This document shows positions 1 to 7,380 of a stretch of DNA of 64,000 bases, one piece after another. Source of the stretch: Desulfamplus sp964425195 (GTDB taxonomy: Bacteria; Desulfobacterota; Desulfobacteria; Desulfobacterales; Desulfobacteraceae). The stretch is from contig CAYRLG010000003.1 of NCBI GenBank assembly GCA_964425195.1, positions 124,001 through 188,000 on the forward strand. Direction: 5' to 3'. Within the stretch, counting starts at the first letter, position 1. Every line of letters starts with the position of its first letter. Under the pieces are notes generated by a model, which was given only the letters and a program-made list of their open reading frames with translations, did not search any database and was not told the origin of the DNA. Position numbers and translations under genes: made by a program.

Positions 1-659
1 ACATTATCAAAATATAGTTCGGCTGTGTTAGAGGCTCTCCACATCATTTTTTTGTGCATGGGAACTGCTTTAAAACCCGGAGTTCCTTTTTCGACTATAA
101 AACAGGTGTATTCTGGTTTTCCATTTGCCTTTGTCCCAGTAATTGCCTGAACAGTTACCCCAAGTGTCATTTCACAAGCTGCATTTGTGATAAAAATCTT
201 TGAGCCGTTAATAATCCAATCATCTCCATCTTGAACTGCTGTGGTTTTGCTGCCTCCAGCGTCAGAACCAGCGGTCGGCTCTGTTAAACCAAATCCCCAA
301 AGAGCCTCACCTCTGCATAACTTTGGAAGATATTTCTGCTTTTGCTCTTCTGAACCAAAGTAATATAATGGTCCTATGCCAAGGGAGTTACCAGCAGCAA
401 CAGTTGCAGCCTGAGAGCCGTCAATTCTTGCAACCTCTTCAACCGCTATGATGTATGATAGATAATCCATCCCCTGACCTTCATACTTTTCAGAGACAAA
501 CATGCCAAAAAGACCAATTTCTCCCATCTTGCGGGTCAATTCAGGAGAGAACTCCTCTTTTTCATCAAGTTCACCAGCAATTGGTGCAATCTCTTTTTGG
601 GCAAAATTTCTTACCTCTTTACGGATCATCTCCTGCTCTTTTGTAAGATCAAAATTCAC
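1..659 (-). CDS. Acyl-CoA dehydrogenase (3' part cut by window edge)
   Basis: FAD-dependent acyl-CoA dehydrogenase, which oxidises acyl-CoA to the trans-2-enoyl-CoA and passes electrons to ETF. About 219 N-terminal residues are visible; the remainder, with the catalytic glutamate region of the C-terminal helical domain, lies beyond the left edge. The visible part reads as an N-terminal helical domain followed by the FAD/substrate signature GFGLTEPTAGSDAG and then FITNA, both typical of the family. The GTG start is chosen because a perfect AAGGAGG lies 7 bases upstream (667-673) and the protein begins NFDLTKEQEMIRKEVRNFA, as in relatives. It is divergent from a TetR gene, with matching operators in between, so it is probably repressed by that regulator. 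Substrate chain length cannot be judged. Confidence 0.93.
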   Translation of the reverse strand, partial: MNFDLTKEQEMIRKEVRNFAQKEIAPIAGELDEKEEFSPELTRKMGEIGLFGMFVSEKYEGQGMDYLSYIIAVEEVARIDGSQAATVAAGNSLGIGPLYYFGSEEQKQKYLPKLCRGEALWGFGLTEPTAGSDAGGSKTTAVQDGDDWIINGSKIFITNAACEMTLGVTVQAITGTKANGKPEYTCFIVEKGTPGFKAVPMHKKMMWRASNTAELYFDN

Positions 660-750
660 CTTGTATCCTCCTTAAAGTTCTATAGTGATAACTCTTATTT
701 TGGGGCGATCTGGTTATATTTTCAGGAATATTGTTTATTACAAATACTAT

Positions 751-768
751 TCCGAACGAACGCTCAGT
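751..768. promoter_or_regulatory. TetR-type operator, copy 1 (acyl-CoA dehydrogenase side)
   Basis: TCCGAACGAACGCTCAGT is an imperfect palindrome whose 17 bases from CCGAACG onward match the second site at 957-974, read on the opposite strand, with one mismatch. It lies about 90 bases upstream of the acyl-CoA dehydrogenase start. The half-site pattern ACYGARCG-N2-CGYTCRGT resembles operators of fatty-acid-type TetR repressors; binding is inferred. Confidence 0.7.
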
Positions 769-919
769 CTGTTTTGTGATAGATATATATTTGTTGAATT
801 GCATTTGTCAAATAATTTTTCCAAATTCACATATTTTTTTGAACAGTCAAAATTTAAAATAACAAAGTTGACCAATGGCTAAACAATATTGGAGGCTATT
901 TTACTATTAACATCACTAC

Positions 920-948
920 TTGACATTGAAAGATAAAGTCTGTAAAAC
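920..948 (+). promoter_or_regulatory. Candidate sigma-70 promoter of the tetR gene
   Basis: A perfect -35 box TTGACA (920-925) is followed after 17 bases by TAAAAC (943-948, 4 of 6 matches). The operator at 957-974 sits immediately downstream, over the expected transcription start, which would allow autorepression. Confidence 0.5.
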
Positions 949-956
949 TCGAACTC

Positions 957-974
957 ACTGAGCGGTCGTTCGGT
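957..974. promoter_or_regulatory. TetR-type operator, copy 2 (tetR side)
   Basis: ACTGAGCGGTCGTTCGGT: 8-base arms around a 2-base centre with two transition mismatches between arms. Its reverse complement matches the site at 751-768 over 17 bases with one difference. Position just downstream of a TTGACA promoter fits autoregulation by the adjacent TetR protein. Confidence 0.7.
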
Positions 975-1046
975 AAATATAAAATGTAGTATATTGACCT
1001 AATATGGTTAATAAGAGCTAAATTTAAGCAACCGGTCACAATAATT

Positions 1047-1748
1047 ATGAACAGCAACACAGGTGTAACCGTGAAAAATAAAATAACTGCCAATCTTAAT
1101 GCTGAAGGTGTTCCAACTCAGATTAAAAATCCTGACCTTGTAAGGGAGCGAAGAAGACAGATAGTTGATGCAACAGTCCACCTATTTGTAGAGCATGGGT
1201 ATCACAAAACAACAACGCGCATGATTGCAAGAGCTGCGGGGTTTTCTATAGGCTCTCTTTATGAGTATGTAGGTTGCAAAGAGGATGTACTCTACCTTGT
1301 ATGCGAAGCGATCCACGGAGAGGTTCAAAGAGCTGTTGAAGAGGCGTTATCTGGCTCAGGCAATGGCAGAGCAACACTTGCAGAGGTGATACGTGAATAT
1401 TTCCATGTATGCCACCTTATGAATGATCATATACTTCTTATGTATCAGGTAAGCCAATTTCTTCCAAAACAGTGGAAAACTAAAGCATTAGAAAATGAGC
1501 TGAGAATAACCGATATTTTTATCAATGCTCTTATAAGACTTGCGGGAAAAGGAGATATACCAGAACTTGATCACAAAACAGCATCTCTTGTTGGTCACAA
1601 TATCTCTGTACTTGGACAGATGTGGGCATTTAGAAGATGGTATCTTTCAAAACAGTTCTCAATAGATGAATATATAGAGTATCAGACAAAGTTTATTCTT
1701 GGTCTTGTTTTTCAAAATGGTCAGGTAAAGGAGCCACAGACTTTTTAG
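1047..1748 (+). CDS. TetR/AcrR family transcriptional regulator
   Basis: Ligand-controlled DNA-binding repressor of 233 residues. The N-terminal domain (about residues 31-92) contains the TetR helix-turn-helix: RRRQIVDATVHLFVEHGYH followed by TTTRMIARAAGFSIGSLY and a helix beginning KEDVLYLV. The C-terminal 140 residues are an all-helical ligand-binding and dimerisation domain, too divergent to predict the ligand. About 30 residues precede the HTH, so an internal start is possible; the ATG at 1047 is the first in frame. It is divergent from the acyl-CoA dehydrogenase, and two matching operators lie between them. It is therefore probably a FadR/PsrA-like sensor of acyl-CoA controlling that gene and itself (inference). 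Confidence 0.92.
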   Translation: MNSNTGVTVKNKITANLNAEGVPTQIKNPDLVRERRRQIVDATVHLFVEHGYHKTTTRMIARAAGFSIGSLYEYVGCKEDVLYLVCEAIHGEVQRAVEEALSGSGNGRATLAEVIREYFHVCHLMNDHILLMYQVSQFLPKQWKTKALENELRITDIFINALIRLAGKGDIPELDHKTASLVGHNISVLGQMWAFRRWYLSKQFSIDEYIEYQTKFILGLVFQNGQVKEPQTF

Positions 1749-1801
1749 ATTAGATAGAAGATGATTATAAAACTTTACCTAAATTCCTAATCTATTCAAA
1801 A

Positions 1802-2788
1802 TTATAAAACAGGATTTTTTATGGCAACAGTAAGGAACATATCTCCTCGTACTCCATAAGAACCAGCTCTGCCCATACCCGCAAGTCTCAGTTGAGTTCC
1901 GTTTTTCACCCCGGGCGGGATATTGACATTATAAAGTCTTGTATAAAATCCCCATGGGATATTTACTAACTTTAAGGTTCCAGAGATTGATTCCAGAGAG
2001 GTGATTTCAATAGTCCCTGCAAGATCAAGGCTATGCTCAATTGGTTTTGGGTGGATATTTTGAAGTTTGGGGCTGGTTTTTCTTGCTGTTAATGCTTTGA
2101 GCTTATCCTCAACAACTGGAGCAGGAGGAGGCAGCTCTCCCCACATTTTGACCATAGCCATACCAGCAATGAATCCACCAATATGTGCCCACCACGCAAT
2201 TCCTGAAGCTCCTCCACTACCAGCAGTTGCATTAAAAAACTGCATCAAAAACCAAAAACCAAGAAATATAAAGGCTGGAATATCAACAAACCATGGAATA
2301 ATAATTATAGGAATAAGGGTTAAAATTTTTGATTTAGGATACAAAATAAAATATGCTCCCATTACTCCTGCAATTGCACCGCTTGCTCCAATTGTTGGAA
2401 CTTTGGAGAGTGGATTTAAAAAAAAATGGAGAAGCGCAGACGCAACTCCACAGATTATATAAAATCCTACAAAACGAAGAGTTCCAAAATGTTCCTCAAC
2501 ATTATCTCCAAAAATATATAAAAACCACATATTTCCAATAAAGTGCCACAACCCTCCATGTAAAAACATATAGGAGAACATGGAAAATACCATATCTAAG
2601 AAAGAGAAGTGGATTGATATCTCTGGAACAGTAAGTTTTGCAGGAACAAAGCCATAGATGTAAATAAAAGCATCAAGCTCTTGACCCATTCCTATCTGTA
2701 CAAGGTAACAAATACTATTTAACCCTATTATGATATAGGTCACAATCGGTATAGAGGATGAGGTTATGGTATCTCTGATAGGTATCAT
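1802..2788 (-). CDS. Rhomboid intramembrane serine protease with C-terminal DnaJ-like domain
   Basis: Membrane-embedded rhomboid protease of 328 residues. The first ~215 residues hold the transmembrane core: the L1 element around GGLWHFIGNMW (H82, N86), the catalytic serine in GASG (S136) and the histidine in AHIGG (H202), so the Ser-His dyad is intact. A proline-rich linker (about 216-255) leads to a soluble tail (about 257-326). The tail carries NIPPGVKNGTQLRLAGMG and RGDMFLTV, which closely resemble the substrate-binding C-terminal domain of DnaJ/Hsp40. This combination is not the standard rhomboid layout. The start overlaps the stop of the upstream SLOG-like gene by 4 bases (ATGA), indicating translational coupling. 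Substrates are unknown; the tail may deliver unfolded or membrane substrates (inference). Confidence 0.88.
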   Translation of the reverse strand: MIPIRDTITSSSIPIVTYIIIGLNSICYLVQIGMGQELDAFIYIYGFVPAKLTVPEISIHFSFLDMVFSMFSYMFLHGGLWHFIGNMWFLYIFGDNVEEHFGTLRFVGFYIICGVASALLHFFLNPLSKVPTIGASGAIAGVMGAYFILYPKSKILTLIPIIIIPWFVDIPAFIFLGFWFLMQFFNATAGSGGASGIAWWAHIGGFIAGMAMVKMWGELPPPAPVVEDKLKALTARKTSPKLQNIHPKPIEHSLDLAGTIEITSLESISGTLKLVNIPWGFYTRLYNVNIPPGVKNGTQLRLAGMGRAGSYGVRGDMFLTVAIKNPVL

Positions 2789-3627
2789 TTAAGTAGTCTC
2801 AGAACATGATTTTTTGTAAGAAATTTCCTCAGCGACTTTAAAATAACCATTGCTGCATCTTCAACATCAATTAAGTTCTTTGTATTATACGGCCTATCGT
2901 TAATAAGCTCCTGACAACAAGATTGAAGTAGTTCAAAATTGCCTGCATCAAGTCCAAGTTTGACCTTTATAGTATCTGCAAGTGAAAAATATAACGAACC
3001 AATTTGGCTCTCATTAGAGTTGGCAATAATTGATCTTGTTCTTAACTGCATTGTATCTGCAAGAAACTTTACAGCCTCATCAACTGTTGAACAAAAAGAT
3101 TCAGGTTGCCTATGGATAAGAATGATATCATCAGCTCTTAGCTCTTCTGGAGAGCTCTCCATTAGCTCCATATAGATAAATGTCTCAATTATAGATTTAA
3201 CAGACCTGTATATAAATGGGTCATGACTTGCCCTTGGCCCAGCCACATTTAAGACTTGTATCCCATTTTCAGATACAAATTCATGAAGAGTAACAGCTCC
3301 TTCAAACTCATCTATATCCATAAGGTTGATATGACACCAAGGTTTACTCCGTTTTGATGCGATTTTTTTAGTCAAAAGAGAACCCCCAGTAAGTATCCCA
3401 TGTGACACAATAAGAGTTCCGTCAGACTCAATAATATTTTGTTCAGTTCGTTCAGGATAACTAACACTATCTGTTTCAGTTAGCTCGTAATAAGCAGGAA
3501 CTGTGCCATCTTCTGCTTTTCTTCCAGCAGGAACCCAACCGCCATGGTCTATATTAAACTTTATTGCGGTGTCAAGAGCTGCTCTATCTGCTCCTGTCTG
3601 ACCACCTGAAATAATTTTTTTTAACAT
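2785..3627 (-). CDS. Putative molybdenum-carrier / SLOG-superfamily protein with C-terminal extension
   Basis: 280 residues. The N-terminal ~150 residues match the putative molybdenum carrier family (SLOG/Rossmann-like fold): SGGQTGADRAALDTA near the start, GGWVPAGRKAEDG, then ESDGTLIVSHG and the GGSLLT loop, which form a nucleotide-binding pocket in the superfamily. Members of this family were named from a molybdenum-cofactor-binding relative, but the true role is unsettled. The C-terminal ~130 residues are a helical extension I do not recognise; it contains LIHRQPESFCSTVDEAVKF. The gene overlaps the downstream rhomboid gene by 4 bases, so both are probably made together. No other molybdenum genes are adjacent; fdhD lies about 51 kb away. 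Confidence 0.75.
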   Translation of the reverse strand: MLKKIISGGQTGADRAALDTAIKFNIDHGGWVPAGRKAEDGTVPAYYELTETDSVSYPERTEQNIIESDGTLIVSHGILTGGSLLTKKIASKRSKPWCHINLMDIDEFEGAVTLHEFVSENGIQVLNVAGPRASHDPFIYRSVKSIIETFIYMELMESSPEELRADDIILIHRQPESFCSTVDEAVKFLADTMQLRTRSIIANSNESQIGSLYFSLADTIKVKLGLDAGNFELLQSCCQELINDRPYNTKNLIDVEDAAMVILKSLRKFLTKNHVLRLLK

Positions 3628-3724
3628 ACTTGTCCTGTATTTAATATATTGTTTTGTGACATTGTATTCATAACATATTCAATAACTCTACTTAAACGAA
3701 TTTGACTTGTTATCAATTTTTGGT

Positions 3725-3741
3725 GATATTATCGTAATATC
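3725..3741. promoter_or_regulatory. Small palindrome upstream of cmoB
   Basis: GATATTA-TCG-TAATATC, 7-base perfect arms, about 90 bases before the cmoB start in the 204-base divergent intergenic region 3628-3831. It could be an operator or a short hairpin; function unknown. Confidence 0.3.
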
Positions 3742-3831
3742 GTGCAATAATAATAAAAAAATAGTCTTTTATAAATTTTTTATTCACGAAAAATTTAGCA
3801 CATTATCGAAGTTAGGAGAAAAGTCTTTAAA

Positions 3832-4899
3832 ATGAGTGTATATGGCAATATGGAAAACTTAATACTACAATCCAAAAACCTTAGTTTAACCCCTTTTTTA
3901 AATGAACTCACGGCTCTTATATCAGCACAAAGAGACATACTTAGCAACCCCAAAGGAAATCCTTTAAAATATACATTGGCAATTGAGAGGCTACCTCTAA
4001 TATCTGCCTCTTCCAAAATTTTGGACAAACCAACTGTCTGTGTAGGCAGCAAAGATGATATCTTGGTGATGGATCAAAAAGATAAAGTTATTTCAGATAA
4101 CCCTTGTTTAGAGAGATCTGATAAAAATAGTTTAGATGATACTTTAAACAAATTTAAAGCAAATTTGATGGAACTTGCACCTTGGCGAAAGGGACCTTTT
4201 AACCTCTTTGGAATAGAGATCGATTCTGAATGGCAGTCTTGGATAAAATGGAACCGTTTTATTGATAAAATTACTCCTCTTGAAAATAGACGTATTTTGG
4301 ATATTGGCTCTAACAACGGCTATTACATGTTTAGAATGGCAGAATATAATCCTAAGATGGTTCTTGGTCTTGAGCCTCAATATGCCTTCTATTTTCAATA
4401 TCTTGCCCTTCAAAAATACCTTAACTTAAACAATATATTCTCTCTGCCAATTCCATTTGACGAATTACCATTAATAAGTAACTATTTTGATACTATTTTT
4501 TGTATGGGTGTCCTCTATCACAGAAAATCACCTCTTGATATGCTAAAAAAGATAAATGATTTAATGAGACGAAAAGGAGAGTTGATCTTAGAGACCTTAA
4601 TCATAGAGAGTTGTAATGACAATGAACATATCTGCCTGTTTCCAGAAGATAGATATGCAAAGATGCGTAATGTCTTTTTTATTCCAACTCTTAAAGTGTT
4701 AGAATCTTGGCTAAAGAGAACTGGATTTGGAAACATCAGATGTCTTGATATATCAAGAACAGAGTCTCAAGAACAGAGGAGAACTGAGTGGATTCAAACT
4801 GAATCTTTGACCGATTTTCTTGATTCTAAAAACCGGTCAAAAACTGTAGAGGGGTATCCTGCACCTGTCAGAGCAATTGTCTCTGCCAATGCTCTATAA
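3832..4899 (+). CDS. cmoB: tRNA U34 carboxymethyltransferase CmoB
   Basis: Transfers a carboxymethyl group from carboxy-S-adenosylmethionine to 5-hydroxyuridine at tRNA position 34, giving 5-carboxymethoxyuridine. The protein is 355 residues, close to the usual ~323 plus an insert near residues 60-110. Family hallmarks are LAPWRKGPFNLFGI (about 115-128), the SAM-binding DIGSNNGY (157-164), GLEP (179-182) and FCMGVLYHRKSP (about 223-234). The ATG at 3832 gives MSVYGNMENLI, which aligns with the E. coli N-terminus. A weak AGGAG lies 14 bases upstream. CmoA, which supplies the substrate, is encoded at 46832-47596 rather than next door. It converges with the decarboxylase gene downstream. Confidence 0.93.
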   Translation: MSVYGNMENLILQSKNLSLTPFLNELTALISAQRDILSNPKGNPLKYTLAIERLPLISASSKILDKPTVCVGSKDDILVMDQKDKVISDNPCLERSDKNSLDDTLNKFKANLMELAPWRKGPFNLFGIEIDSEWQSWIKWNRFIDKITPLENRRILDIGSNNGYYMFRMAEYNPKMVLGLEPQYAFYFQYLALQKYLNLNNIFSLPIPFDELPLISNYFDTIFCMGVLYHRKSPLDMLKKINDLMRRKGELILETLIIESCNDNEHICLFPEDRYAKMRNVFFIPTLKVLESWLKRTGFGNIRCLDISRTESQEQRRTEWIQTESLTDFLDSKNRSKTVEGYPAPVRAIVSANAL

Positions 4900-4925
4900 A
4901 TTTATATAGAAAAAGATGCACTGTT

Positions 4926-6641
4926 TTAAGAGAGGTTATTGTAGTCAAGTGAGTGCAATATCCTCTCTTGTTCATCTAAAACCTCATTTAATACAGCTAT
5001 ATTTGTCATAGGATTCATAATTACACTGCGTAGAACCACTACCTCATCATTATATCCATGCTCTTTATTTAGTTGCTCTCCCATTGAATTATAAGTCATT
5101 CTGGTTCTTGATACAAAACTTCTACCAGATTCACGCTGTTTCCGCTGTATTGTGATATTTATTTTATCGATCTTTTCGCTAATCTCTCTTTTTTTCTCTA
5201 TATCTGCTGTGTGGAGTTCCCTTTTTAGCTCCTTAGGAACCATTCTGTATGTAAGGATATTAAGCTCTGGCTCTGTAATAAGTTCAAATAACTCCCTCTT
5301 TTTTATCTCATCAGCAAATTTTTTTGCAGTCTCAATTCCATGATCAATCATCAAAGCGTAACCTTTTGTTCCCATAATTTTTAGTGCACTATCAAGAATT
5401 AAGGAGTTTGCCTCTCTTGACCCTTCAAGTGTTTTTATCCCAAGATCAACACTGCCCTGACGATTCACATAGTTTGAGTGGTAGGCAATATGGTTCATAG
5501 CAATTGGATCACGAAAAAAGACCATTCCACAGGTCATAGGCATAAAGAACTGTTTATGACCATCAATTGTTACAGAATCTGCGCGTTCAATACCTTTCAG
5601 TTTATGAGCATATTTTTCCGAAAGCATAACAGGACCACCCCAAGCTGCATCAACATGAAAGTTTATCCCATGCTCTTGACATATATCAGCCACATCTTCT
5701 AAAGGATCAATAATGCCGGTTTCGGTTGCCCCTGCAACGCCAACAACAGATACTACTCCAATTCGACCCTCTTTTTTTATCTGCCTGATTGTTGAAGATA
5801 GCTTACCTACATCCAAACGGCATTGAGCATTAACATCAACTGGAATAACATTCTTATTGCCAATGCCTAAAATACCTCCAGATTTTCTCAAAGAGAAGTG
5901 TCCTCTTTTAGATACCAACAGCACAGCTTTATCTAATGAGTATGCTTTCAATGCGTCTGCAAAACCCTCAGCTTCAATCCCGTTAAACTGCTCAATTGGT
6001 TTGAAAAAACGGTTTCTTGCAACCCAAAGTGCAGTTAAATTTGCAGTTGTTCCACCAGTTGTAAAAGAGCCAAGAGAGGTATCAACATCTTGAACATGCT
6101 TACAATAGAACTCATCTTCAAGCCTTGCACTTTTATTTAAATTGAAGTCATTATTTTTTGTAAAATTTTCATTGTATCCATAGATAAGCCTATGAATTTT
6201 TGCAAGCACCTGTTTCTCCAATACAGAGAGCACCTTTGAAGTTTCAAGTTTAATAACATTTTGATTAAGTGCTGCAACAATGGCTTTAAGATGTACCATA
6301 AAAAAAGGTATAGCTGCTGTCATGTGTCCTACAAAATAGGGAGATGCAACATTAACAGCTCGTGGTGCAATCTGAAAAATAATGTCTGAGATAACATCAG
6401 CAAGCCTCTTTTCAGGCTCAGGGTTTATAATTATATCTCTAAAGTTTGCTGTCAACTCTTTGAGACTTATCTCCTCAGTAACTCCGACATTGCGGTTTAT
6501 AAAGTCATGCAGACCAAAAAGAATCTGTTCCATGTACTTTACAAGAATCTCTTTGCAATCATCGTCTTCTGGTCTTATAAATATTCGCTGAAGGCGTTCC
6601 CAGTCTGCAACCAATTTTAACGTTTTATTAGGTCTATTCAT
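4926..6641 (-). CDS. panP: PLP-dependent decarboxylase, PanP-like (putative aspartate 1-decarboxylase)
   Basis: Group II pyridoxal-phosphate decarboxylase of 571 residues. The fold-type I signatures are visible: GGTTANL (196-202), DAAWGG (331-336, cofactor aspartate) and the Schiff-base lysine in DGHKQFF (K363). The N-terminal part (PRAVNVASPYFVGHMT, LNQNVIKLETSKVLSVLEKQ) is typical of glutamate-decarboxylase-like enzymes. The overall length and the C-terminal section resemble the PanP group described from Vibrio, which makes beta-alanine from aspartate for coenzyme A when PanD is missing. Glutamate or another acidic amino acid is an alternative substrate. It starts divergently from tag and is probably a single-gene transcript. 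Confidence 0.8.
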   Translation of the reverse strand: MNRPNKTLKLVADWERLQRIFIRPEDDDCKEILVKYMEQILFGLHDFINRNVGVTEEISLKELTANFRDIIINPEPEKRLADVISDIIFQIAPRAVNVASPYFVGHMTAAIPFFMVHLKAIVAALNQNVIKLETSKVLSVLEKQVLAKIHRLIYGYNENFTKNNDFNLNKSARLEDEFYCKHVQDVDTSLGSFTTGGTTANLTALWVARNRFFKPIEQFNGIEAEGFADALKAYSLDKAVLLVSKRGHFSLRKSGGILGIGNKNVIPVDVNAQCRLDVGKLSSTIRQIKKEGRIGVVSVVGVAGATETGIIDPLEDVADICQEHGINFHVDAAWGGPVMLSEKYAHKLKGIERADSVTIDGHKQFFMPMTCGMVFFRDPIAMNHIAYHSNYVNRQGSVDLGIKTLEGSREANSLILDSALKIMGTKGYALMIDHGIETAKKFADEIKKRELFELITEPELNILTYRMVPKELKRELHTADIEKKREISEKIDKINITIQRKQRESGRSFVSRTRMTYNSMGEQLNKEHGYNDEVVVLRSVIMNPMTNIAVLNEVLDEQERILHSLDYNNLS

Positions 6642-6745
6642 TAAAATTCATCCAATCACTGCTTTTAACTGTTTAGGCTGTTAATTACTAAAACTTATAC
6701 GATAGCTATTACAATTTATAATTTTATATAGAGGAAAAATTAGAG

Positions 6746-7324
6746 ATGGAATCTTATCAGTTTAACGACCATATTGAAAGATGCAAATGGGTAGGAGATG
6801 ATGAAATGATGATAAAATACCATGATCATGAGTGGGGAGTTCCAGTTTATGATGATAGAGTTTTATTTGAATTTTTAACTCTTGAAGGTGCGCAGGCAGG
6901 CTTAAGCTGGCATACAATATTAAAGAGAAGAGAAGATTATAAAAAGGCGTTTGATAATTTTGATCCTCAAAAGGTTGCATCATATTCACACGTTGAAATT
7001 GAGAAGTTGCTGCAAAATAAAAATATCATAAGAAATAGAAAAAAAATTGAAAGTGTAATTAATAATGCACAAGCACTACTTGAAATAGAGAGTCAATATG
7101 GTAGTTTCAGCATATACCTATGGTCATTTACAGAGGGAAAGATCATACAAAATAGCTGGAGATCTCATCTTGAAATTCCTGTGAATAGCCCTGAATCTCG
7201 TACTATGAGCAAAGAGCTTAAAAAAAGGGGATTTAAATTTGTAGGAGACACTATATGCTACTCTTTCATGCAAGCCGTTGGAATGGTTAATGATCACACA
7301 GTTAATTGCTTCAGGTATAAGTAA
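6746..7324 (+). CDS. tag: DNA-3-methyladenine glycosylase I
   Basis: Removes 3-methyladenine from alkylated DNA to start base excision repair. The protein is 192 residues, the normal Tag length. The zinc-binding residues of the family are present with exact spacing: C13 and H26 (13 apart, as in E. coli C4/H17) and H184 and C188 (as H175/C179). Characteristic blocks are RCKWVGDDE, YHDHEWGVP, LEGAQAGLSW and GFKFVGDT, with the NDHTVNCF tail. The RBS GAGGAA lies about 12 bases upstream of the ATG. It stands alone between a divergent decarboxylase and a convergent chemoreceptor gene. Confidence 0.97.
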   Translation: MESYQFNDHIERCKWVGDDEMMIKYHDHEWGVPVYDDRVLFEFLTLEGAQAGLSWHTILKRREDYKKAFDNFDPQKVASYSHVEIEKLLQNKNIIRNRKKIESVINNAQALLEIESQYGSFSIYLWSFTEGKIIQNSWRSHLEIPVNSPESRTMSKELKKRGFKFVGDTICYSFMQAVGMVNDHTVNCFRYK

Positions 7325-7325
7325 A

Positions 7326-7357
7326 AGAAGAGGCACGTAACATAGTGTCTCTCTTCT
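7326..7357. terminator. Possible bidirectional terminator between tag and chemoreceptor gene
   Basis: AGAAGAG (7326-7332) pairs perfectly with CTCTTCT (7351-7357) around an 18-base loop. It lies in the 56-base gap between convergent genes; the minus-strand exit is mildly T-rich. No strong U-tract on the plus strand. Confidence 0.35.
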
Positions 7358-7380
7358 ACTTAGCTTGTATGGTACAATAA

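Noticed and set aside
2067..2462. A 131-codon plus-strand frame within the rhomboid gene
   Set aside because: Antisense shadow of the transmembrane region; no independent start signal.
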